A program made the translations under genes and the position numbers. Shown here piece after piece: positions 18,237-27,659 of a stretch of 64,000 nucleotides of DNA. The notes under the pieces are model-generated. The model worked only from the letters and a program-made list of their open reading frames with translations, searched no databases and was not told where the DNA came from. How positions within the stretch are numbered: the stretch's first letter is position 1; each line of letters opens with the position of its first letter. This DNA is from Glycomyces arizonensis DSM 44726 (GTDB taxonomy: Bacteria > Actinomycetota > Actinomycetes > Mycobacteriales > Micromonosporaceae). The stretch is from NCBI RefSeq assembly GCF_000482705.1, contig NZ_AXWO01000026.1:21429-85428 (forward strand). The letters run 5' to 3'.

Positions 18237-19397
18237 TCAGCTTGTCTGCGGGATCGGCAGCCCGCTGATGAGGAGGTCCCGGACGGGCACCGCCTCCACG
18301 CGCTCCGCGAGGGGGAAACGGTCGCCTCCGGCATGCGCGACGACGACCCGGTCGATCGACAGGTCGGCGAGGGCGACGCTCATGGACCTGGTCATCTTCG
18401 GACGGTCCGTGCGCTTGATCTCGATGCCGATGCGCTCGTCGGCGATTGACACCAGCAGATCGATTTCGGCGCCCGCCTGCGTGCCCCAGAACCACGGGTC
18501 CGCGGCGCCTCGGGCGAGCAACTGCTCGATGACGAAGCCCTCCCAGCTCGCACCGATCTTCGGATGGGCCAGCAGGTCGTCGTAGTCGCGGATGCCGAGC
18601 AGACTGTGCAGCAGGCCGCTGTCGCGCACGTATATCTTCGGCGAGCGGACTTGGCGCTTGCCGATATTGGTGAACCACGGCTGCAGCTGCCGCACCACCA
18701 AAGCATCGCTCAGCGCGTCGAGGTAGCGGCGCACCGTCGGCTGGGAGACGCCGAGTGCGCGTGCCAGCTCCGCTCCGTTCCATGTCTGCCCGTGGTAGTG
18801 GGCGAGCATCGTCCAGAACCGCCGCATGGTGCTCGCCGGTATCCGAATGCCGAGGTTGGCAAGGTCGCGTTCGAGAAAGGTCTGGATGTAATCCTCACGC
18901 CATGCACTGGACGACTTCGCGTCCTCTGCCAGATAGGACCGAGGCAGGCCGCCCCGGAGCCATAGCGCGTCCAATGCGTCCGGCCCGAGGTCCCGCAGCT
19001 CGAATCCGCCGAGTTCCATGAGGGTCACCCGTCCGGCGAGGGATTCGGAGGCCAGACCGACGAGATCGGGCGATGCGCTTCCCAGGATCAGGAATCGTCC
19101 GGGACGGCGGTCTTCGTCGGCGAGCACCCTGAGCACCGGGAACAGGTCCTGGTTTCGCTGCGCCTCATCGATGACGACGGTACCTTGCAGCATCGGCAGG
19201 CTGAGCGTGGGCGCTCCGAGACGGGCAGCGTCCCTCGGATCCTCCAGATCGAAGAAGTTCGACCTCGGAGGATTCACGACCTGCCTGGCGAGCGTCGATT
19301 TCCCGGCTTGGCGCGGACCGGTCACCAACACGATCGGAGCACGTCCCAGTGCTTCCCGCAACTGTGTCTCGGCATCGGCTCGTGCCACGATCCCCAT
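18237..19397 (-). CDS. AAA ATPase with DUF4143 domain
   Basis: A 386-residue protein of the AAA_14-DUF4143 family. The N-terminal ATPase shows Walker A ([14 protein letters not shown]), Walker B ([15 protein letters not shown]) and sensor Ser (ILGSASPDL). A winged-helix region ([22 protein letters not shown]) follows. The C-terminal DUF4143 part has a PD-(D/E)XK-like core ([19 protein letters not shown]) that may or may not be an active nuclease. These proteins are widespread, mobile and poorly understood; links to defence or toxin systems have been proposed. ATG 19397 has AAGG eight bases upstream; GTG 19406 would sit on that site. A large dyad covers its start region, suggesting autoregulation. 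Confidence 0.88.
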   Translation of the reverse strand: MGIVARADAETQLREALGRAPIVLVTGPRQAGKSTLARQVVNPPRSNFFDLEDPRDAARLGAPTLSLPMLQGTVVIDEAQRNQDLFPVLRVLADEDRRPGRFLILGSASPDLVGLASESLAGRVTLMELGGFELRDLGPDALDALWLRGGLPRSYLAEDAKSSSAWREDYIQTFLERDLANLGIRIPASTMRRFWTMLAHYHGQTWNGAELARALGVSQPTVRRYLDALSDALVVRQLQPWFTNIGKRQVRSPKIYVRDSGLLHSLLGIRDYDDLLAHPKIGASWEGFVIEQLLARGAADPWFWGTQAGAEIDLLVSIADERIGIEIKRTDRPKMTRSMSVALADLSIDRVVVAHAGGDRFPLAERVEAVPVRDLLISGLPIPQTS

Positions 19398-19401
19398 CGA
19401 T

Positions 19402-19446
19402 TTCACCTTGTAAATCTAACATTCGATATTAGTTTTACAAGGTAAA
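19402..19446 (-). promoter_or_regulatory. 45-bp dyad covering the DUF4143 gene start
   Basis: TTCACCTTGTAAA (19402-19414) and TTTACAAGGTAAA (19434-19446) form 13-bp arms with one mismatch, and CTAA/TTAG continues the dyad inward. The DNA is strikingly A/T-rich for this genome. The arm nearest the gene includes its ribosome site, so a bound repressor could block expression. Confidence 0.65.
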
Positions 19447-19469
19447 TAGCGCCGTGTCGAACGGCGTCC

Positions 19470-19922
19470 TCATTGGGCCGGTCCGGTCACCACGCTCAAC
19501 AGGTCCTGAAGCTCCGAGGGCGCGTACCAGTCCAGCAGGTGGGTTTCGAGGACCGCCAGGTCCGGCTCCTCGGAGGCGAGCAGCGCGGCGGCGTCGGCGT
19601 CGTCGATGTGGACGGCGGCGACCTTCTTGAGTCTGACGGTGCCGCGGAAGTCGGCGGCGGTGTCGCCGTGCTCGTCGATCCGGTCGCCCGGCACGTCCGC
19701 CGAGACCACGACGCGCCTGGGCACCTGCCCGGCGAGGAGCCCGACCGACGTCAGCGCCGCGTCGTCGAACGCGGTGTACTCCAGGTCCTCGACGTCGGCG
19801 TCCGGGTGCGCGAGGCGCAGCGCCCGCGTCACCATGTGGACCGGCCCGGCGGGCGTGAGTTCACCGGTGTCAGCGAGCGCGCGCAGCATCGCGGCGTTGG
19901 CGGGTACGTAGATCCTCGGCAT
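19470..19922 (-). CDS. DUF6912-like conserved actinobacterial protein
   Basis: A 150-residue soluble acidic protein starting MPRIYVPANAAMLRALADTG. This opening, the segment AALTSVGLLAGQVPRRVVVSADVP and the ending WYAPSELQDLL match a conserved actinobacterial family of unknown function that I recall as DUF6912. It lies 28 bases after the secA stop in the same direction, so the two may be cotranscribed. ATG 19922 was chosen because family members begin with this motif; ATG 19931 would add three residues. Confidence 0.75.
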   Translation of the reverse strand: MPRIYVPANAAMLRALADTGELTPAGPVHMVTRALRLAHPDADVEDLEYTAFDDAALTSVGLLAGQVPRRVVVSADVPGDRIDEHGDTAADFRGTVRLKKVAAVHIDDADAAALLASEEPDLAVLETHLLDWYAPSELQDLLSVVTGPAQ

Positions 19923-19949
19923 GCCTGTCATTCTCTATCGGCGGCCCGG

Positions 19950-22880
19950 TCAGTCCTGGCTCGCACCGCCGGGGGCGCCGTGGCACCGCTTGTACTTCTT
20001 GCCCGAGCCGCAGTAGCACGGGGCGTTGCGGCTCGGCTCGTTCGAGGACTGCCGCTGGTTCGGGTTGGCCTGCTTGGCGGGCGGCGCGGTGGCGACGCTG
20101 CGCGGCCCGGACGACCTGGTGGCCTTCGAGGCGACCTTCGCGCTGCCCTTGCTGCCGGCGCCCGCCGTGCGCTTGACGTCGCGCTTCTTGCCCTGGAGGG
20201 CCTTGGGCGGGCGCACGACCGTCTCGCCGGCGGCGTCGGTCTCGCGCACGGCCGCGGTGCCGGTCCCGGAGGCGCCGTCGATGGACGGGGCGCTCTGCAG
20301 CAGCCGGTCGGGCTGCTTGAGCGGCTCCAGGCCGCGGATCTCGGCCTCGGGCTCGCCGGTCTTCTCGGTGCCCTCGCCCTCCTTCGGGCGGGGCTTGAGC
20401 TCGGCGTTCATGAGGAACCGGACGGTGTCCTCCTTGATGCCGTCGAGCATCGTCTGGAACATCTCGTACGCCTCGCGCTGGTACTCGATGACCGGGTCCT
20501 TCTGCGCGTAGGCGCGCAGGCTGATGCCCTGCTTGAGGTAGTCGACCTCGTAGAGGTGCTCGCGCCACTTGCGGTCGATGGTCTGGAGCATGACGCGGCG
20601 CTCGAGCTTGCGCATCGTCTCCTCGCCAAACTCGGCCTCGCGGGAGGCGTAGTAGTCGTGGGCGTCCTCGCGGACGGCCTCGAGCAGGTTGTCCGGTTCG
20701 AGCTCGTCGACGCCGCCGACGCGCTCGAGCAGCTCCTTCTGGGTGAGCTGGATCGGGTAGAGCTGCTTGAAGGCGCTCCACAGCTCGTCGAGGTCCCAGT
20801 CCTCGGCGTAGCCGTCGGCGGTGGCGCCGGCGACGTAGGCCTCGACGACGTCGTCGATCATGTGCTCGATCTGGTCGTGGACGTCCTCGCCGCGCAGGAC
20901 CGCGCGCCGCTCGTCGTAGATGACGGTCCGCTGGCGGTTCATGACCTCGTCGTACTTGAGGACGTTCTTGCGGATCTCGGCGTTGTGGCCCTCGATCTGG
21001 GACTGCGCGGACTCGATCTGGCGGGTGACGAGCTTCGACTCGATCGGGACGTCGTCGGGCACGCGCAGGCGGTTCATCATGGCGCGCACGGCGTCGGCGT
21101 TGAACCGCTTCATCAGGTCGTCGGAGAGCGAGAGGTAGAAGCGGGACTCGCCGGGGTCGCCCTGGCGTCCGGAGCGGCCGCGCAGCTGGTTGTCGATGCG
21201 CCGCGACTCGTGCCGCTCGGTGCCCAGGACGTAGAGCCCGCCCGCGTCCTTGACCTCCTCGGCCTCGGCGGCGCACATCTCCTCGAACTTCTTGAGGGTC
21301 GTCTCCCACTCGGCCGCGTAGGTCTCCTCGTCGGCCTCGTCGACGCCGCGGGAGCGCAGCTCGGCGGCGGCCAGGTACTCGGGGTTGCCGCCGAGCATGA
21401 TGTCGGTGCCGCGCCCGGCCATGTTGGTGGCGACGGTGACCGCGCCCTTCTGCCCGGCCTGGGCGATGACGTCGGCCTCCTTGGCGTGGTTCTTCGCGTT
21501 GAGGACGTTGTGCTTGACGCCGCGCTTCTTCAACGCCTGGGACAAGAACTCGGACTTCTCGACCGAGACGGTGCCGACCAGGACCGGCTGGCCGGTCTCG
21601 TGGCGCTCGACGATGTCGTCGACGACGGCGTCGAACTTGGCCTCTTCGGTCTTGTAGATGACGTCGGATCGGTCGTTGCGGATCATCGGCTTGTTCGTGG
21701 GCACCGGGATGACGCCGACGTCGTAGACGCGGTTGAACTCGGCGGCCTCGGTCTGGGCGGTGCCGGTGATGCCGGAGAGCTTGTCGTACATGCGGAAGTA
21801 GTTCTGGAGGGTGGTGGTGGCGAACGTCTGGTTCTCCTGCTTGATCTCCACCCCCTCCTTCGCCTCGATGGCCTGGTGGATGCCCTCGTTGAAGCGGCGG
21901 CCGGCCAGGACGCGGCCGGTGAACTCATCGACGATGAGGACCTCGCCGGCCTCCGAGACGATGTACTCGCGGTTGCGCTCGAACAGCTCGCGGGCCTTGA
22001 TCGCGTTGTTGAGGTAGCCGACCAGCGGCGTGTTGACCGAGTCGTAGAGGTTCTCGATGCCGAGCCGGTCCTCGACGCGGGCGACGCCGGCCTCCGTGAT
22101 GGCGATGGTGCGCTTGCCCTCGTCGACCTCGTAGTGCTCGTCGCGCCGCATGGAGTTCACGATCTTGGCGAACTCGGTGTACCAGCGCTTCTGGTGCTCG
22201 GCGGGGCCGGAGATGATGATCGGCGTGCGGGCCTCGTCGACGAGGATCGAGTCGACCTCGTCGACGAGCGCGAAGTGGTGGCCGCGCTGGACGAGGTTGT
22301 CGATCGAGGCGGTCATGTTGTCGCGCAGGTAGTCGAACGCGAGCTCGTTGTTCGTGGCGTAGGTGACGTCGGCGGCGTAGGCCTCGCGGTGCTTCTCGGA
22401 GCCCTCGCCGGGCAGGACCGTGCCGACGGTCAGGCCGAGGAAGCGGTGGATCTCCCCCATCCACTCCGCGTCGCGCCTGGCCAGGTAGTCGTTGACGGTG
22501 ACCTGGTGGACGCCCTTGCCTTCGAGGGCGTTGAGGTAGACCGGGAGCGTGGAGACGAGCGTCTTGCCCTCGCCGGTCTTCATCTCGGCGATGTTGCCCT
22601 GGTGGAGCGCGGCGCCGCCCATGATCTGCACGTGGTAGTGCCGCATGCCGCGGACCCGCTTGGCCGCCTCGCGGACCGTGGCGAACGCCTCGGGCAGCAG
22701 GTCGTCGAGGGTCTCGTCGTCGGCGAGGCGCTTCTTGTACTCGTCGGTCAGGGCGCGCAGCTCGGCGTCGGTCATCGACTCGTACTCGTCCTCCAGCGAG
22801 TCGACGGCGTCGGCGATGGCGTTGAGGCGCTTGAGTGCGCGGCCCTCGCCGGCGCGCAGCACCCTCTCGAACAGCGACAC
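19950..22880 (-). CDS. secA: Preprotein translocase ATPase SecA
   Basis: A 976-residue motor ATPase that drives preproteins through SecYEG. It opens [14 protein letters not shown]. Walker A is in [15 protein letters not shown], Walker B in [16 protein letters not shown], and the helicase-like [10 protein letters not shown] and [14 protein letters not shown] segments follow. The C-terminus carries the zinc-binding SEC-C motif [14 protein letters not shown] after a linker rich in Ala, Arg and Lys. It is the housekeeping SecA. In many actinobacteria it follows hpf directly, but here about 3.7 kb of other genes separate them. The GTG start is preceded by GGGAG. Confidence 0.97.
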   Translation of the reverse strand: MSLFERVLRAGEGRALKRLNAIADAVDSLEDEYESMTDAELRALTDEYKKRLADDETLDDLLPEAFATVREAAKRVRGMRHYHVQIMGGAALHQGNIAEMKTGEGKTLVSTLPVYLNALEGKGVHQVTVNDYLARRDAEWMGEIHRFLGLTVGTVLPGEGSEKHREAYAADVTYATNNELAFDYLRDNMTASIDNLVQRGHHFALVDEVDSILVDEARTPIIISGPAEHQKRWYTEFAKIVNSMRRDEHYEVDEGKRTIAITEAGVARVEDRLGIENLYDSVNTPLVGYLNNAIKARELFERNREYIVSEAGEVLIVDEFTGRVLAGRRFNEGIHQAIEAKEGVEIKQENQTFATTTLQNYFRMYDKLSGITGTAQTEAAEFNRVYDVGVIPVPTNKPMIRNDRSDVIYKTEEAKFDAVVDDIVERHETGQPVLVGTVSVEKSEFLSQALKKRGVKHNVLNAKNHAKEADVIAQAGQKGAVTVATNMAGRGTDIMLGGNPEYLAAAELRSRGVDEADEETYAAEWETTLKKFEEMCAAEAEEVKDAGGLYVLGTERHESRRIDNQLRGRSGRQGDPGESRFYLSLSDDLMKRFNADAVRAMMNRLRVPDDVPIESKLVTRQIESAQSQIEGHNAEIRKNVLKYDEVMNRQRTVIYDERRAVLRGEDVHDQIEHMIDDVVEAYVAGATADGYAEDWDLDELWSAFKQLYPIQLTQKELLERVGGVDELEPDNLLEAVREDAHDYYASREAEFGEETMRKLERRVMLQTIDRKWREHLYEVDYLKQGISLRAYAQKDPVIEYQREAYEMFQTMLDGIKEDTVRFLMNAELKPRPKEGEGTEKTGEPEAEIRGLEPLKQPDRLLQSAPSIDGASGTGTAAVRETDAAGETVVRPPKALQGKKRDVKRTAGAGSKGSAKVASKATRSSGPRSVATAPPAKQANPNQRQSSNEPSRNAPCYCGSGKKYKRCHGAPGGASQD

Positions 22881-22995
22881 GGAAAGTCAGCTCCCAGCAA
22901 GGTCGGCCACGGATACACGGGTGGATATCGCGTCCAATAGTACGCGTCGCAACCTGGTCCCCCTTCCGGCGGCGGCTGCGGCACAATCGGAACTT

Positions 22996-24105
22996 ATGGA
23001 ACCCGTCACCCTCGAAGCCGAAGGCCTGCGGCTGGTCCCCTGGGAAGAGGACCACCTGCCCGATCTCCAGCGCATCTACGACGACCCGCTCATCGAGCGG
23101 TTCATGGTGATGCCGCTGCCGTGGTCGCGCCAGTACCGGGAGCGTTTCCTGGACCTGTGCGAGCGGCACTGGCGGGCCGACAACCCGCGCTGGGCGGTGG
23201 TCGACGCCGCCGGGGCCCTCCAGGGGTCGATGGCGCTGACGCACTCGTTCTCCAGGGAGGTCGCGATCACCTACCTGACCGCGCCGTGGGCGCGGGGCGG
23301 CGGCGTGGCGCAGCGGTCGATCCGCGCGGCGGTGCGGTTCGCGTTCGACGAGATGGCGATGCGGCGGATCGCCTGGGACGCGATCGTCGGCAACCACGCC
23401 TCGCGGCTGGCCGCGATCCGCACCGGCTTCACCGTCGAGGGGGTCGCCCGCAACGGCGTCAACCAGCGGGGCGTCTCCCGCGACTGCTGGGTGGGCGCGA
23501 TCCTGCCCGGGGAGGTGCGCGAGGCCGACGACCCGCCGCCGGACTATGCGATCCTCAAGCGCCAGGCGGGGTTCTTCCTGGCCGAGCAGCCGGTCCTGGG
23601 GACCGACGTGGCGGGACTGCGCCTGCGGCCGCTGCGGGAGGGCGACGTCGACGACCTGGCCGCGACCTGCGCCGATGCCGAGACGCAGCGGTGGGTGAGC
23701 CTGCCGAGCCCGTACACGCGCGAGCACGCCGCCGCCTGGGTGAAGCGCACGAGGGGCACGTGGGACCGCGGCGAGACGGTCCTGTACGCCCTGGCCGATG
23801 ACGACGACCGGTACTGCGGCTCGGTCGAGCTCACGCTCGGCGTGCCCGGCGAGGCCGAACTGGGCTACTTCTGCGCGCCGTGGGCGCGGGGCCGCGGCTG
23901 GACGACCGCCGCGGCGCGGCGCCTGTGCCGCCTGGGCTTCGAGGAGCTGGCGCTGGAGCGCGTCGACTGGCGCGCGGTGGTCGGCAACGAGGCGTCGCGG
24001 CGGGTGGCCGAGAAGGTCGGCTTCGTCGTAGAGGGCACAAAACGCCAGTTTCTTCATGGTCCGGGCGAAAGGCTTGACTCATGGACGGGGTCCCTGCTTG
24101 GCTGA
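22996..24105 (+). CDS. Tandem GNAT N-acetyltransferase
   Basis: A 369-residue protein made of two GNAT acetyltransferase domains, about residues 1-175 and 195-369. The first resembles RimJ/RimL-type enzymes (GLRLVPWEEDHLPDLQ, then TAPWARGGGVAQRSIRAA for acetyl-CoA binding and GNHASRLAAIRTGFTVEG). The second repeats the pattern (LRLRPLREGDVDDLA, APWARGRGWTTAAARRL, GNEASRRVAEKVGFVVEG). The substrate cannot be predicted. Start ATG 22996 lies 115 bases from the divergent secA. The next GNAT gene follows after four bases, so the two are probably cotranscribed and may have arisen by duplication. Confidence 0.85.
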   Translation: MEPVTLEAEGLRLVPWEEDHLPDLQRIYDDPLIERFMVMPLPWSRQYRERFLDLCERHWRADNPRWAVVDAAGALQGSMALTHSFSREVAITYLTAPWARGGGVAQRSIRAAVRFAFDEMAMRRIAWDAIVGNHASRLAAIRTGFTVEGVARNGVNQRGVSRDCWVGAILPGEVREADDPPPDYAILKRQAGFFLAEQPVLGTDVAGLRLRPLREGDVDDLAATCADAETQRWVSLPSPYTREHAAAWVKRTRGTWDRGETVLYALADDDDRYCGSVELTLGVPGEAELGYFCAPWARGRGWTTAAARRLCRLGFEELALERVDWRAVVGNEASRRVAEKVGFVVEGTKRQFLHGPGERLDSWTGSLLG

Positions 24106-24109
24106 TGGC

Positions 24110-25078
24110 GTGTATCTCATCGAGCCTGTCACCACCGCGGCGTTCGCGCTGCGCGCGGCGCCCGAGGACCTGAAGCTCGAGTGCGGCTTCGACCCCGACA
24201 TGGTCGCGGTCGGGCCGGACGTGGACGACGTGTGGGGCGCGATCGGCTGGAGCGAGGCCGACGGCGTCGTGTCGATCCGGTACTGGGTGGCGCCCGAGCG
24301 CCGCGGCCGCAAGCTCGCCTCGGCGATGCTCAGGGCCGTCGCCGAACCGATGTTCGCCTCCGGCGCGAGGCGACTGGAGGCGCGGCCGCCGGTGCGGGAC
24401 CTGGCCTCGATCCGCGCGGCGATGCGGGCGGGGTTCCGGCCCGACGGCGTCCTGCGGTCGGGCTCGCCGGACGGGACCGACGCGCTCTCGCTGGGGCTGC
24501 TGCCCGGCGACGGGCACGGCCCGGCCCCGCGGGCGCTGCCGGACCTGCCGGGCGGGGAGCTCACCGACGGGACGGTCTCGCTGCGGCCGCTGCGCCCGGA
24601 CGACGCCGAGGCGCACCTGCGCCACCGCACCGCCCCCGACGTCTACCAGGGCGCCGCTCTGCAACTGCCGCCGAGCGTCGGCGAGGTGGCCGAGGTGTGC
24701 GAGTGGCGGGCCGCGGTCGACTGGCTGCGGGGCCGCTCGGCGTTCATGGTCATCGACGATGGCAGCGGCTACCGCGGCACGATCGGCCTCTACGACGTGT
24801 CCCGGCTGGTGGGGACGGCGATGGTCGGCTACGACCTGAGCGCCGACGCGCGCGGCAAGGGCTACGCGACCCGCGCGGTCGTCCTGGTGTGCCGGTGGGC
24901 GTTCGACGAGGTCGGCGTCGACCGGGTGTGGGCGGGGACCGACGTGCACAACGCCGCTTCGCAGGCGGTGCTGCGGCGGGCCGGGTTCCGGCTGGAGGGG
25001 ATCGAGCGGGGCGGTCTGCCGTCGGTGGACGGCACCAGGCGCGACACGCTGCTGTGGGCCAGACTTTCCTGTGATTAG
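24110..25078 (+). CDS. GNAT acetyltransferase, tandem-domain paralogue
   Basis: A 322-residue protein. The N-terminal half is a degenerate GNAT domain (VSIRYWVAPERRGRKLASAML). The C-terminal half is a clear one: VSLRPLRPDDAEAHLR, then YDLSADARGKGYATRAVVLV for acetyl-CoA binding and NAASQAVLRRAGFRLEG. The start is uncertain: GTG 24110, TTG 24098 or an ATG at 24056 that would overlap the previous gene. I prefer GTG 24110 because the domain begins at once. Substrate unknown. Confidence 0.75.
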   Translation: MYLIEPVTTAAFALRAAPEDLKLECGFDPDMVAVGPDVDDVWGAIGWSEADGVVSIRYWVAPERRGRKLASAMLRAVAEPMFASGARRLEARPPVRDLASIRAAMRAGFRPDGVLRSGSPDGTDALSLGLLPGDGHGPAPRALPDLPGGELTDGTVSLRPLRPDDAEAHLRHRTAPDVYQGAALQLPPSVGEVAEVCEWRAAVDWLRGRSAFMVIDDGSGYRGTIGLYDVSRLVGTAMVGYDLSADARGKGYATRAVVLVCRWAFDEVGVDRVWAGTDVHNAASQAVLRRAGFRLEGIERGGLPSVDGTRRDTLLWARLSCD

Positions 25079-25154
25079 GAGTGCAACCTTCGCGTCCTTG
25101 CTGAGCGTCGAATATATAGTGAACCAGTCGCTTTGCAACGTGGAGGATCCCCCC

Positions 25155-26306
25155 TTGAAGTTCTTGCCCGTCCGTGTGCTCGCGGTGGCGTCGCTGCTGC
25201 TCGCGGGCGCCTGTGGCGCTCCCCAGCAGGGAGCGTTCACCCCCGCCCCGATCGTCCCGGAGATCTCGCTCGATGTGGCCGAGGCCCAGGACCCCACCGA
25301 GCCGTTCACCGTCACGGCGGTCGACGGCATCCTCGAAGCGGTCACCGTCACCTCCGACCGCGCCAAGACCGTCGAAGGCACCTTCAGCGAGGACCTCACC
25401 ACCTGGACTTCCGAGGGCGTGATGGACGCGGGCTCGACCCACACCGTCACGGCCATGGCCGTCAGCTCCGACGGGACGGTCACCGAGTTCGAGAGCCAGT
25501 TCACCACCGAGGGCCGGGAGGGCTCGGGCTTCACCGTCATCGACGTGACGCCGGTGGTCGAGGGCGAGACCGTCGGCGTGGGAGCGCCGCTCATCGTCAC
25601 CTTCAGCGAGCCGGCGCCCGACCGGAAGACGGTGGAGCAGAACCTCAAGGTCGAGTCCGAGAAGCCCAGCGAGGGCGCGTGGCGCTGGGTGAGCGACACG
25701 CAGGTCATCTACCGGACGAAGGAGTACTGGGAGGCCCACCAGACGGTGACGTTCACGGCCGCCTTCGACGGCGTCTATCTCGGCGGCGACGTGTGGGGCG
25801 AGGAGGACTACACCGCCCAGATGGAGATCGGGGCCGCCAACATCTCCTATGCCGACCTGGACACCCATTACATGACCGTCGAGATCGACGGCGAGGTCGC
25901 CAAGGAGATCCCGATCAGCGGCGGTTCGGGCGCGGAGTGGGAGTACTACACGGCCACGGGCGTCCACCTGGTGATGGAGAAGTTCGAGACCAAGGTGATG
26001 GTCTCCCCGGGCAAGGAGGAGGGCGACGAAGGCTATTACGAGACCCCGGTCAACTGGGCCACCCGCATCAACTCCTCCGGCGAGTTCGTCCACGGCGCGC
26101 CGTGGTCGGTGGGCTCGCAGGGCCACGCGAACGTCTCCCACGGCTGCCTCAACGCCAGTGAGGAGAACGCCAAGTGGTTCTACGAGATCGCCCAGCGCGG
26201 CGACCCGGTCGAAGTGGTCGGCTCCCCGCGCGAGATGCCGTGGGACAACGGCTGGGGCTACTGGATCCTGTCGTTCGACGAGTGGAAGGAGGGCTCGGCC
26301 CTCTGA
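25155..26306 (+). CDS. L,D-transpeptidase lipoprotein
   Basis: A 383-residue envelope enzyme that makes 3-3 cross-links in peptidoglycan. The N-terminus ([20 protein letters not shown]) is a lipoprotein signal with Cys near residue 20. Two Ig-like domains follow (about 40-200), then the YkuD catalytic domain with the motif SHGCLN, nucleophile Cys331. This is the plan of mycobacterial LdtMt2-type enzymes. The start is TTG at 25155, fixed by GGAGG eight bases upstream. The A/T-rich TATATAGT at 25113-25120 is a plausible -10. Downstream, convergent with hpf, lies an A/T-rich palindrome cluster. Confidence 0.92.
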   Translation: MKFLPVRVLAVASLLLAGACGAPQQGAFTPAPIVPEISLDVAEAQDPTEPFTVTAVDGILEAVTVTSDRAKTVEGTFSEDLTTWTSEGVMDAGSTHTVTAMAVSSDGTVTEFESQFTTEGREGSGFTVIDVTPVVEGETVGVGAPLIVTFSEPAPDRKTVEQNLKVESEKPSEGAWRWVSDTQVIYRTKEYWEAHQTVTFTAAFDGVYLGGDVWGEEDYTAQMEIGAANISYADLDTHYMTVEIDGEVAKEIPISGGSGAEWEYYTATGVHLVMEKFETKVMVSPGKEEGDEGYYETPVNWATRINSSGEFVHGAPWSVGSQGHANVSHGCLNASEENAKWFYEIAQRGDPVEVVGSPREMPWDNGWGYWILSFDEWKEGSAL

Positions 26307-26321
26307 CCATTGCCAGCAGAG

Positions 26322-26436
26322 CTTATAGGCTATATGAGAATATAATCTTATAGACTATAAGACAATGTCTCCCTATAGCTTATAAAATATAAGATTCAGG
26401 TACGCCTGCGGAGTTTATAGGGTATAAGTTATAGAC
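26322..26436. repeat. Cluster of four A/T-rich 15-bp palindromes
   Basis: Four 15-base units match the consensus (C/T)TTATAGnCTATAAG: 26322-26336, 26347-26361 (perfect 7-1-7 palindrome CTTATAGACTATAAG), 26379-26393 and 26414-26428, plus a half-site to 26436. Spacing is 25, 32 and 35 bases. They lie between two convergent genes, so they are not an ordinary promoter. A related set occurs at 39004-39043. Confidence 0.7.
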
Positions 26437-26451
26437 TCGCGAGAGCATGAC

Positions 26452-26481
26452 GGCGGCCCCGAGCGTTCGCTCGGGGCCGCC
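26452..26481. terminator. Bidirectional terminator between ldt and hpf
   Basis: A perfect 14-bp stem (GGCGGCCCCGAGCG and complement) with loop TT sits between convergent genes. It has no U-run on either side but is very stable. Confidence 0.8.
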
Positions 26482-26541
26482 GGTGCGTCTGGGTGCCGCC
26501 CTTCTCGCGGGCGGCCGGTTCCCCCTTGGTATTCGCCGCGA

Positions 26542-27210
26542 CTACATGTCGAGGCGGAGCAGGCCGTAGTCGTACGCCCTGCGGCGGTACACGACCGAGG
26601 GCTTGCCGGTCTCCTTGTCGTGGAACAGGTAGAAGTCGTGCCCGACGAGCTCCATGTTCTGGAGGGCGTCGTCGACGGTCATCGGCTCGCCCGGGTGGAG
26701 CTTCTCGCGGACGATCCGGCCCGGCAGGTGGTCCTCGACGAGGCCGTCGAAGTGGTCGACGTCCTCCGAGACGAAGTGCGCGAGGCCGTGGGCCTCACCC
26801 GGCGCCTCGACCAGCGACTCGGGCAGTCTGGCTCCTTCCTCCCGCACCGCCGTGGCCTCGGCGACCGACATCGGGCGCAACTTCCCGTTGCGGTGCACCC
26901 GCTTGCGCTCCGAGCTCTTCCGCAGCTGGCGGTCGAGCTTCGCGACCGCCAGCTCGAACGCCGAGCGGAAGTCGCCGGCGCAGGCCTCGGCTCTCATGAC
27001 CGCCCCCTTGGGGCGGCACGTGATCTCGACGCGCTGGGCGTGATCGTTCTGACGGGGATTGGGCTCGTGGTACAGCTCGACGTCGATGTCGATCGCGTCG
27101 CCGTCGTACCTGGCCAGGTACTTGGCGATCTTGGACTCGATCTTCTCCTCGACGAGCTCGCGGTAGTGGTCGGGGACCTCCACGTTACGGCCCTTGACGA
27201 CGATTTCCAC
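26542..27210 (-). CDS. hpf: Long-form ribosome hibernation promoting factor
   Basis: A 222-residue long HPF, which dimerises 70S ribosomes into inactive 100S particles in stationary phase or stress. The N-terminal S30AE domain (VEIVVKGRNVEVPDHYRELV, about residues 1-105) binds the 30S A/P site. The C-terminal dimerisation domain (about 160-222) ends HDFYLFHDKETGKPSVVYRR followed by RAYDYGLL. The GTG start 27210 is fixed by GGAGG seven bases upstream. The upstream gap of 449 bases to comF is long, so hpf is probably transcribed separately. Confidence 0.95.
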   Translation of the reverse strand: MEIVVKGRNVEVPDHYRELVEEKIESKIAKYLARYDGDAIDIDVELYHEPNPRQNDHAQRVEITCRPKGAVMRAEACAGDFRSAFELAVAKLDRQLRKSSERKRVHRNGKLRPMSVAEATAVREEGARLPESLVEAPGEAHGLAHFVSEDVDHFDGLVEDHLPGRIVREKLHPGEPMTVDDALQNMELVGHDFYLFHDKETGKPSVVYRRRAYDYGLLRLDM

Positions 27211-27659
27211 CTCGGAACCTCCCAGGTGCACCCCGCCTCTTCGCGGGAGTGCGGACGAAGTTGCTCATGCTGGGTCCGGAGCCGGCTGCCCGGTACGGCG
27301 GATGGAGGGACCTCCTCTCACGGGGGGACGGCACGGGCCGGTGACGCTCTCGTGTTGCGGGCGTTCACCTTTCGTCAAGTGGAAATCCACCTGTTCCCGG
27401 TCGTCTCGTTACCGATCTGAGATTTTGAGACTATCCCCTGAAACAGCGAAAGTCGACCCCCTGCATATGGGAATTCTCCCGTCTACGAGGGGCTCCGCGC
27501 ATGAATTTCAGAGGACTGCCCATAACTATTCGCAATAGTGTGCGAACCGAGCGCAATCGTCCCCGTGACTTTCGATGGCAGCCACACCTGTCACACGCGC
27601 GGCCGGGGGCCGCAATGGGGGGTCAGGGCGGTGCTCCTCGGCAGCACTCCTCGGCAGTG
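27211..27659. other. Gap between comF and hpf, likely hpf promoter region
   Basis: 449 bases without a convincing gene. Immediately after the comF stop are two overlapping small hairpins, 27631-27647 and 27644-27660, with the same loop sequence. An A/T-richer stretch around 27410-27540 is the likely place for the hpf promoter, but I see no clear -35/-10 pair. Confidence 0.4.

Noticed and set aside
19473..22940. Plus-strand frame of over 1100 codons opposite secA
   Set aside because: Low-complexity Leu/Val/Asp shadow of secA; the minus strand encodes a clear SecA.
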